This document shows, piece by piece, positions 57,796-64,000 of a stretch of DNA of 64,000 nucleotides. Position 1 is the first letter of the stretch. Each line of letters opens with the position of its first letter. This stretch comes from Phytohabitans aurantiacus (GTDB taxonomy: Bacteria > Actinomycetota > Actinomycetes > Mycobacteriales > Micromonosporaceae), in NCBI RefSeq assembly GCF_027923225.1, contig NZ_BSDI01000008.1, positions 1 through 64,000 of the forward strand, read 5' to 3'. The position numbers were made by a program, and so were the translations under genes. The notes below the pieces were generated by a model that worked only from the letters and a program-made list of their open reading frames with translations, made no database searches and was not told the DNA's origin.

Positions 57796-57834
57796 GGGTG
57801 TGGCCCCTCGCTGGGACGTCGAGGGGCCACACCC
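57796..57834. terminator. hairpin terminator after the GH6 gene
   Basis: GGGTGTGGCCCCTCG pairs perfectly with CGAGGGGCCACACCC around a 9-nt loop, 17 bp after the stop. No U-tract follows, which is usual in actinobacteria. Confidence 0.75.
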
Positions 57835-57862
57835 AGGGACATTTGGATGGGACGATGTAGTC

Positions 57863-58432
57863 ATGTCCACCGCTGTCGATACGGCCACCCAGCCGCCGCG
57901 CCGGCGCGGCCACACCCGCTGGATCGCCATCGGGGTCGTCGTCCTGACCGCCGTGCTCGTGGCGGTGGTGCTGCGTGGCCTCGGCTCCGGTGGCACCGCC
58001 GAGCCGCCCACCCTGCAGAACCAGCTCGCCGATCAGGTCGCCGCGATCCTCGAGCAGTCCACGCCCACCGAGCATCACGCGCACGGCCACGGCGAGGTGG
58101 CCGAGGCCGGCAAGGTGGTGTGCGAGGCGAAGACGCTCGGCTTCGATCCGCCGAGCGCGACCACGCTGCCCGAGGTGAAGACCTTCTACGGATACCACCT
58201 GTGCGCGGTCGCCGAGAAGGACCGGCCCTGGGATTTCGCGGTCAAGCTGAGCGGGCCGCTGTCCGTCCAGTTCGCCCAGCCGCCCGTGATCCAGGTGGCC
58301 GAGGGCGGCGAGGGTTACCCGGAGCGGGTCCGCGAGATCATCCCCGCGCAGTACCAGGAGCAGGCGTTCAAGGCGTTGATCGACCCGGAGGACATGCGCG
58401 ACCTGCGGTCGCGCTTCGAAGACGCCGCTTAA
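57863..58432 (+). CDS. membrane-anchored hypothetical protein, 189 aa
   Basis: A short cytoplasmic start (MSTAVDTATQPPRRRGHTRW), one membrane helix (IAIGVVVLTAVLVAVVLRGL) and an extracellular part of about 140 residues with a His-rich stretch THEHHAHGHGE-like (TEHHAHGHGEV) near residue 70 that could bind metal, and two Cys (VVCEAKT and HLCAVAE). The family is unknown to me. Its stop overlaps the convergent alcohol dehydrogenase gene. Confidence 0.72.
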   Translation: MSTAVDTATQPPRRRGHTRWIAIGVVVLTAVLVAVVLRGLGSGGTAEPPTLQNQLADQVAAILEQSTPTEHHAHGHGEVAEAGKVVCEAKTLGFDPPSATTLPEVKTFYGYHLCAVAEKDRPWDFAVKLSGPLSVQFAQPPVIQVAEGGEGYPERVREIIPAQYQEQAFKALIDPEDMRDLRSRFEDAA

Positions 58433-59616
58433 GGATGTAGGACCACCTTCACCGCGCCGTCCTGCTTCTTCTGGAAGATTTGGTACCCGTGGGGCGCCTC
58501 GTCGAGCGGCAGGTGGTGGGTCGCAAACGTGTCCACGCCGAGCGGGTCTGAGTCGCCGGTCAGCAGCGGCATGATGTCGTCGACCCAGCGGCGCACGTTC
58601 GCCTGACCCATGCGCAGCTGCACCTGCTTGTCGAAGAGGGTGAGCATCGGCATCGGATCGGCCATCCCGCCGTACACGCCGATCAGCGAGATCGTGCCAC
58701 CGCGCCGCACGATGTCGATCGCCGAGTGCAGCGCCACGAGCCGGTCCACGCCAGCCTTCTGCATGATCTTCGCGGCGACCGCGTCGGGCAGCAGGCCGGC
58801 CATCTGCTGGGCCAGCTTGCCGGCGGGCGCCCCGTGCGCCTCCATTCCGACGGCGTCGATCACAGCATCTGGGCCGCGCCCGTCGGTGCGATCCCGGATT
58901 ACCTCGGTGAGATCGCCGTCGATCGCATCGAGGTCGACGACCTCAATGCCTCGTACGCGGGCCCGCTCGAGGCGCTCCGGCACAAGGTCTACGCCAATGA
59001 CCCGACCGGCGCCTCGGTGCATCGCGATCCGGGCGGACATGTCACCGATCGGTCCGAGACCGAGTACGACCACCGAGCCACCGGGCGGGATCGCTGCGTA
59101 CTCGACGGCCTGCCACGCGGTGGGGAGGACGTCCGACAGGTACACGAACCGGTCGTCGGGCGGACCCTCCGGCACCTTGATCGGCCCGTAGTGCGCCTGC
59201 GGCACCCGCAGGTACTCCGCCTGACCGCCGGGCACCTCGCCGTACAGCTTGGTGTAGCCGAACAGCGCCGCGCCCATCCCGGTGTCCCGGCACTGCGTGG
59301 TCTCGCACTGGGTCTGCAGCCCCTGGCCACACATATAGCAGTGGCCACACGCGATCTGGAACGGCACCACGACGCGGTCGCCGGGTCTGATCCCGGTGAC
59401 GTCCGCCCCGACCTCCTCGACGATGCCCATCGGCTCGTGGCCGAGCACGTCGCCCTTGCCCATGAAGGGACCCATCACCTCGTACAGGTGCAGGTCGGAG
59501 CCGCAGACACCACTCGACGTCACCTTGATGATCGCGTCGGTGGGCTCTTTGATCGTGGGGTCGGGAACGTCGTCGACCCGGACGTCCCTCTTGCCATGCC
59601 AGGTAACCGCTCGCAT
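58429..59616 (-). CDS. zinc-dependent alcohol/formaldehyde dehydrogenase-like protein
   Basis: 395 residues of the MDR superfamily. VTSSGVCGSDLHLYE holds the catalytic zinc Cys, GHEPMGIVEEVG the His/Glu, and CGHCYMCGQGLQTQCETTQC the structural zinc loop. VVVLGLGPIGDMSARIAM is the NAD-binding site. The inserted region before the C-terminus (QQMAGLLPDAVAAKIMQKAG) fits the glutathione-independent formaldehyde dehydrogenase (FDH)-like subgroup. The substrate is not certain. Confidence 0.9.
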   Translation of the reverse strand: MRAVTWHGKRDVRVDDVPDPTIKEPTDAIIKVTSSGVCGSDLHLYEVMGPFMGKGDVLGHEPMGIVEEVGADVTGIRPGDRVVVPFQIACGHCYMCGQGLQTQCETTQCRDTGMGAALFGYTKLYGEVPGGQAEYLRVPQAHYGPIKVPEGPPDDRFVYLSDVLPTAWQAVEYAAIPPGGSVVVLGLGPIGDMSARIAMHRGAGRVIGVDLVPERLERARVRGIEVVDLDAIDGDLTEVIRDRTDGRGPDAVIDAVGMEAHGAPAGKLAQQMAGLLPDAVAAKIMQKAGVDRLVALHSAIDIVRRGGTISLIGVYGGMADPMPMLTLFDKQVQLRMGQANVRRWVDDIMPLLTGDSDPLGVDTFATHHLPLDEAPHGYQIFQKKQDGAVKVVLHP

Positions 59617-59716
59617 GTAGGCGAGGTACCCCCAGCCGGGGAGCCGAAACTGGCCCGGCTGGTGGCCCGACCAGCCGGGCGCAGGTCGGAACCACCAGCC
59701 GGGGGTTCGTGGGGCG

Positions 59717-62194
59717 CTATCCGCCGGTGGCGTGCAGGTCCGCCACCTCCGCCGCGGTCAGCACCCGGCTGTACACGCGGAAGTTGTCGAGAGCGCCGTC
59801 GAGGTAAGGATCGCCGCCGTACTGCGAGCGACCGAGCCAGTTCTGGGTGGTGGTGCCGAGGTCCGCCGGGCGCCGGGTCAGCGAGGAGTTCCGGGCCGCT
59901 TCGACGCCATTGATGTACAGGATGCCGACGCTGCCGGAGAGCGTGACCGCGACATGCGTCCACACGCCGGCCGTCAGCGCGACCGGTGCGTTGATGCGTT
60001 GCTCGCCACCGGATCCGGAGCTGGTGATCGCGAAGCGCGCCGTGCCCGCGCTACTGCGCGGCGTGAAGAACATGCTCGCGGACGTACCGGCGCCGAAGTC
60101 GAACACCCGGGCCCAGGTCGCGATCGTGTCCACCCGGACCCAGGTGGCGACGCTGCACGCGGTCGCGCCGGCGAGGATGCCCGACGGGAGCGCCACGTGC
60201 GCGGTCGAACCGCTGAGGTTGACCGCGTTGCCGGTGCGGCCCGCTATCCAGCCCGCACCGCCAGCGAGGGAGGCGGTGCGCCCGTTGCCGGTCGCGTCCG
60301 CCGCGGTGGTGCCGCCCGTCTCGTCGAAGCGGTAGTGCGCGACGAACGGCGGCAGCTGGGGTGTGGTGCCGACGGTCCAGTACACCGTGTACCGCTGGCC
60401 ATGCATCTTGTAGAACGGCAGCAGTGTGACCTGCCCGGTGCTGGCGGTCGCGGTGAACTGCAGCGGCGTCGACGTCGACGCGATGGTCGACGCGTTCAGC
60501 GTGGGCAACGACGAGATGTTGTTGGTGCCGTACGCCCCCGCGAGCACGATGGGCCCGTACTTGACCGCCTGCGTGGCAGCACTGTCTGGAGTGGACTCAC
60601 GAGACAGCGCCATCGGCAGCGAGATGTCGACCGCGTCACCGGAGGCCCACGCGCGGCTGATCGTCGCGTACGAGCCGGGCGTCACGGGCTCGGTCACGGC
60701 GGTGCCGTTGACGCGGATCTGGGCGCCGGTGGCCCACGACGGCACCCGCACCTTCAGCGTGAAAGCGCCGGAACCGGTGATGGTCAGGCGGCTGGTCGTC
60801 GTCTCCGGGAAGCTGGTCTCCTGCCGCACCGTGATGCCCCGCTCCGACCACATCAGCACCGAGGCGATGAAGAGGTTCACGTACAGCGTGTCTTCCGAGT
60901 GGAAGTAGATGCTGTCGGCGTACTTGGTGTTGCTCTCCATGCCGGTGCCGTGACAGCACGTCCAGTCGTTGTAGTCGTTGCTGTACGTCTTGATGCCACC
61001 GGGGCGCAGCGGCACGTAGTAGCAGTGGAAGCCGTGCGACGACGACGGGTTCTGGGCACCGAGGATGTGGTTGTAGAGCGCCTTCTCGTAGTACTCCATG
61101 TAGTCGGCGCGGGTCGGGTTGGTGAAGAAGAGCTGCCGGCTGAGCTTCAGCATGTTGTACGTGTTGCAGCACTCGGCCGTCGTGTCGCTCAGCTCGCTGG
61201 CGATGCGGCCCGCCGCCTTGAAGTACTCGCCGTTGGAGTTGCCGCCGATCGCGTACGAGTGCCGGCCCACCACGATGTCCCAGAAGTTGGTCGCGATGTC
61301 GCGGTATCGCGTCTCGCCGGTGGCGTGGTACTCCCGGATCGCGCCCAGCGCCTTGGGGATCTGCGTGTTGGCGTGGTACCCGTTGAGCTGGTCCAGATTG
61401 GACGCCAGCGGGTCGAAGACCTCGGCGTGGTCGAAGTACCGGGCGGTGGCCAGGTGATTGGGGTCACCGGTGAGCTGGTAGAGGTTGGCGAGCGTCTCGT
61501 TCATCCCGCCGAACTCGGTGTCCAGCATGTTCTGCCGCTGCGCCTGCGTGAGCCGGTCGTTGCGAAGCTTCACCCACGCGGCCATCTTCGTCAACACGTC
61601 GAGCGCCTGCGCGTTGCCCGCCAGCAGGTGCATGTCGAGCAGACCCGCCATCGTCTTGTGGAGCGTGTAGTACGGCGCCCACACCGACTGCCGGGCCTCG
61701 ACGCGGTCGATGAAGCTTTCCGGAAACGCCGACAGGTACCCGGTGTTGAAGCCAGCGGCGGCCGCGCGGTCCTGGCACTTGGCCAGCTCGGCGACCAGGT
61801 AGTCGCCCTTGGTCTTGAAAGCGGCGGGACCCGCGTTGGCGTATCCCTGTGCGAGCGCGGTGAGCAGATGGCCCATCGAATGGCCGCGCAGCTCGGTGGT
61901 CGGTGACTCCCAACCGCCCATCGCGGCGGCCGACGACGGCAGGCCGACGTTGAGCCGGAACATGTGGAGCATCCGGTCGGGGTCGAGGAAGCTCAGGTAG
62001 CTGTGCGTACGCGCCATGTTGGCCTGGAACGGGCCGGACAGCAGCGTGACGGCGGAGAGTGGGAACGGGTACACGGACACCCCGGTGTCCGGCCGGGCGG
62101 CCGCAGCGGGCCGGCCGCTCAGCGCCGTGAGGCCAGCGGCGCCGGCGACACCGGTGACTCCGGCGCGAAGGACGGTGCGGCGGGTTGGGGACAT
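59717..62194 (-). CDS. secreted GH127/GH146-type beta-L-arabinofuranosidase with C-terminal LamG domain
   Basis: 825 residues. The leader MSPTRRTVLRAGVTGVAGAA is of Tat type (RR followed by TVL). The catalytic DUF1680 domain (about 40-640) has the conserved Cys clusters AECCNTYNMLKLSRQL and WTCCHGTGMESNTKYAD, and SVWAPYYTLHKTMAGLLDMH. A concanavalin-like LamG domain follows (about 645-825; FVAHYRFDETGGTTAADATG, DNFRVYSRVLTAAEV). It should release L-arabinofuranose from arabinan or hydroxyproline-rich plant proteins outside the cell. ATG 62194 is chosen with GAGGAGGGG about 10 nt upstream. Confidence 0.9.
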   Translation of the reverse strand: MSPTRRTVLRAGVTGVAGAAGLTALSGRPAAAARPDTGVSVYPFPLSAVTLLSGPFQANMARTHSYLSFLDPDRMLHMFRLNVGLPSSAAAMGGWESPTTELRGHSMGHLLTALAQGYANAGPAAFKTKGDYLVAELAKCQDRAAAAGFNTGYLSAFPESFIDRVEARQSVWAPYYTLHKTMAGLLDMHLLAGNAQALDVLTKMAAWVKLRNDRLTQAQRQNMLDTEFGGMNETLANLYQLTGDPNHLATARYFDHAEVFDPLASNLDQLNGYHANTQIPKALGAIREYHATGETRYRDIATNFWDIVVGRHSYAIGGNSNGEYFKAAGRIASELSDTTAECCNTYNMLKLSRQLFFTNPTRADYMEYYEKALYNHILGAQNPSSSHGFHCYYVPLRPGGIKTYSNDYNDWTCCHGTGMESNTKYADSIYFHSEDTLYVNLFIASVLMWSERGITVRQETSFPETTTSRLTITGSGAFTLKVRVPSWATGAQIRVNGTAVTEPVTPGSYATISRAWASGDAVDISLPMALSRESTPDSAATQAVKYGPIVLAGAYGTNNISSLPTLNASTIASTSTPLQFTATASTGQVTLLPFYKMHGQRYTVYWTVGTTPQLPPFVAHYRFDETGGTTAADATGNGRTASLAGGAGWIAGRTGNAVNLSGSTAHVALPSGILAGATACSVATWVRVDTIATWARVFDFGAGTSASMFFTPRSSAGTARFAITSSGSGGEQRINAPVALTAGVWTHVAVTLSGSVGILYINGVEAARNSSLTRRPADLGTTTQNWLGRSQYGGDPYLDGALDNFRVYSRVLTAAEVADLHATGG

Positions 62195-62199
62195 TGCTT

Positions 62200-64000
62200 T
62201 CACCCCCTCCTCTGTGGCAGCCAGACGCGCATGGTCGCCGGACCGCGGTTGGCCCACAGGTGGTACGGAACAAGCCTGAGCGTGCCCACCTCTTGGTCGC
62301 CGTCGCCATGCGACCCGTACGGCCAGCCGTTGGCGGAGACCGGAAGCTGAGCGGCCGGCACGTCGAGGGCGACGGCGTCCGGCCCGAGTGCCGGCAGCGG
62401 GTGCTCCACCACCGGCGCCGACCGGTCCGCCGCGACCGCTTCGAGCGGCACCGCGGGGTCCTGGTCGACCGATTCCGCGCAGTACACCAGCGGGCCCCGC
62501 TCGACCGCGATACAGTCACGCACCGAGTCGATGCGCGGATCGGGTGTCGTCCATCGTGGACCGACCGGCAGTTCGAGCCGCACCTGGTCGCCGACGCGCC
62601 AGGTGCGCGTCACCCCCGCGTACCCGGACCGGACCCGCTCGGTGCCCTCAGGCGTGACGAGCGTGGCCTCGCCGGCCCAGCCTGGCACCCGCAGTGAAAG
62701 CCGCCATGGCCCCGCACCGGTCTCGGTGATCCGCACGGTGACGTCGCCACGCCACGGATACCCGGTCTCGACGGTCAGCCCGGTCTCGCCCGCCCGCACC
62801 TCCGCCGACGCGTACTGGTGTATCTGGACACCGTCGCCGTCGGCGGTCGCCAGGTATCCGCCGAGCGAGGCGAGCGTGCGCGAGATGTTGGTCGGGCAGC
62901 AGGACACGTCACGCCACGGGGCCCGCTCGCTCGACGAGGCACGCGGCCACGGCTTCGACGAGTCCATCGGGGCGCCGGTCACCCGCTGGTGCAACGGGTT
63001 GGTGTAGAAGAAGGACCGCCCGTCCAGCGACGTGGAGGCGGCCACCACGTTGTACAGCGTCCGCTCGGCCAGGTCGGCGAAGCGCGACTCACCGGTGGCC
63101 AGCAGCAGCCGCCACGACAGCATCACCGATGCGATGGCTGCGCAGGTTTCCACGTACGCCCGGTCGGTCGGCAGCTCGAAGTCGTCGCCGAACGCCTCAC
63201 CCTCGTGCCGCGAGCCCATGCCCCCGGTGAGGTACGTGCGGGCGGCCACGGTGCGCTCCCACTGCCGGACGACGGCGGCGAGCAGCTTGTCGTCTCCCGT
63301 CTCCACCGCGACGTCGACCGCGCCGGACGCCAGGTACAGGGCGCGCACGGCATGACCGTCGAACGCGGCGCGCTCCCGGATCGGCATGTCGTCCTGGAAG
63401 TACGCCCGGCCGAGCTCGATGTCGGGGAGCGTGGCCTGCCCGCGCCGGTCGATGAACAGCCGAGCCTGGTCGAGGTAGCGGGTGATGCCGGTGACCCGGT
63501 ACAGCTCGACGAGCGCCATCTCGATCTCGGGGTGTCCACAGAGGAACTGCCGGCCGGCTGCCCCGAACTCCACGCACACGTGGTCGGCGGCGCGGATGGC
63601 GGTGGCGGTGAGCGCGTCTTCGAAACCGGTGCGCAGGCGGGCGACCCCGGCCTGGATGAGGTGCCCGTAGCAGTACAGCTCGTGCCCCCACACCAGGTCC
63701 GAGTAGCGCGGCTGCTGCCCCGGGCGGCCGAACATGGTGTTGAGATATCCGCCCGGCTCCTGCGCGGCGGCGACCACGATGGACAGTTCGTCGAGAGGCG
63801 CGTCGCCGCCTCGGCCGATCTCCCAGGCCATCGCCTCGGCCAGCTTGTAGACCTCGGAGTCGGAGAACTCGCGGCCTTGACGGAGGTGCGGCGCGAGCTC
63901 GCCCGCGGCGGCGAGGCGGAAGTTGCCGAGCCAGCCGGTCCGCTCGAGCCAGCTGTGGGCGTGCGGGATCGTCGCGGCGCCGTTGCGCTGCTGCCGCTCG
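62200..64000 (-). CDS. GH127 beta-L-arabinofuranosidase (HypBA1-like), 5' end outside window
   Basis: At least 600 residues; the reading frame stays open through the window edge (ERQQRNGAATIPHAHSWLER at the edge). Zinc/catalytic region: TDRAYVETCAAIASVMLSWR with the Glu-Cys pair and DVSCCPTNISRTLASLGGYL with the CC pair, as in HypBA1. No signal peptide can be seen because the start is missing; most HypBA1-like enzymes are cytoplasmic. Its stop lies 6 bp from the start of the GH127-LamG gene, so both are one operon. Confidence 0.9.
   Translation of the reverse strand, partial: ERQQRNGAATIPHAHSWLERTGWLGNFRLAAAGELAPHLRQGREFSDSEVYKLAEAMAWEIGRGGDAPLDELSIVVAAAQEPGGYLNTMFGRPGQQPRYSDLVWGHELYCYGHLIQAGVARLRTGFEDALTATAIRAADHVCVEFGAAGRQFLCGHPEIEMALVELYRVTGITRYLDQARLFIDRRGQATLPDIELGRAYFQDDMPIRERAAFDGHAVRALYLASGAVDVAVETGDDKLLAAVVRQWERTVAARTYLTGGMGSRHEGEAFGDDFELPTDRAYVETCAAIASVMLSWRLLLATGESRFADLAERTLYNVVAASTSLDGRSFFYTNPLHQRVTGAPMDSSKPWPRASSSERAPWRDVSCCPTNISRTLASLGGYLATADGDGVQIHQYASAEVRAGETGLTVETGYPWRGDVTVRITETGAGPWRLSLRVPGWAGEATLVTPEGTERVRSGYAGVTRTWRVGDQVRLELPVGPRWTTPDPRIDSVRDCIAVERGPLVYCAESVDQDPAVPLEAVAADRSAPVVEHPLPALGPDAVALDVPAAQLPVSANGWPYGSHGDGDQEVGTLRLVPYHLWANRGPATMRVWLPQRRG

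Overview
This 64-kb window is high-GC actinobacterial chromosome. GTG starts are frequent, genes often overlap by ATGA or GTGA, there are lipoproteins with classic lipoboxes, a Tat-type leader, an actinobacterial MarR with a C-terminal Cys cluster, a CebR-like operator before a GH6 cellulase, and coenzyme-F420-type PPOX and DUF574-type methyltransferase families. A filamentous member of the Micromonosporaceae or a close relative fits best; this is inference, because no rRNA or tRNA gene is present.

Layout. 1-9 kb: a repeat-rich stretch, an MscS channel with a long repetitive tail, small housekeeping or hypothetical genes, a GH3 N-acetylglucosaminidase, a MarR regulator and a RecQ helicase with an unusual C-terminus. 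9.2-29 kb: a large cobalamin region holding cobL-cobM, cbiD, cobK, cobG-cobH-cobIJ, cobN, then chlID-cobO-cobB and cbtB-cbtA-ferredoxin. Three B12 riboswitches precede cobN, chlID and cbtB, and the last two lie back to back. The pathway is mosaic: CobG and CobN mark the oxygen-dependent route, but CbiD takes the place of CobF, and a fused ChlI/ChlD protein replaces CobS/CobT.

29-39.8 kb: a tightly overlapped minus-strand operon (nodU-type carbamoyltransferase, GT2, GmhB::GT9 fusion, two GT4-like enzymes, gmhA, hldE, SDR, GT9) that should make an ADP-activated heptose and build it into a probably carbamoylated glycan. That chemistry is best known from Gram-negative LPS. A type IB topoisomerase sits at its downstream end.

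39.8-55.3 kb: mixed genes, including an ABC permease, a DUF4097 lipoprotein, a methyltransferase, a GGDEF-EAL protein with degenerate motifs and an insertion, a phytoene-desaturase-like FAD enzyme, an aldehyde dehydrogenase broken by one in-frame TGA, and a set of ChaB/YihY/DUF2795/SRPBCC genes that look stress related. 56.3-64 kb: a plant-polysaccharide section with a GH6-CBM2 cellulase and two GH127-type beta-L-arabinofuranosidases, the last cut by the window edge.

The unexplained structure is mostly in the intergenic DNA. There are seven copies of an ~80-bp three-box palindromic element (GATCAAGG boxes), three copies of a ~63-bp repeat encoding a conserved YRDVRR peptide in one frame, two near-identical 56-bp palindromes between convergent gene pairs, a 170-bp CTAG-bounded MITE-like element exactly at the cobN stop codon, and a hairpin/heptamer mosaic near 55.8-56.0 kb.
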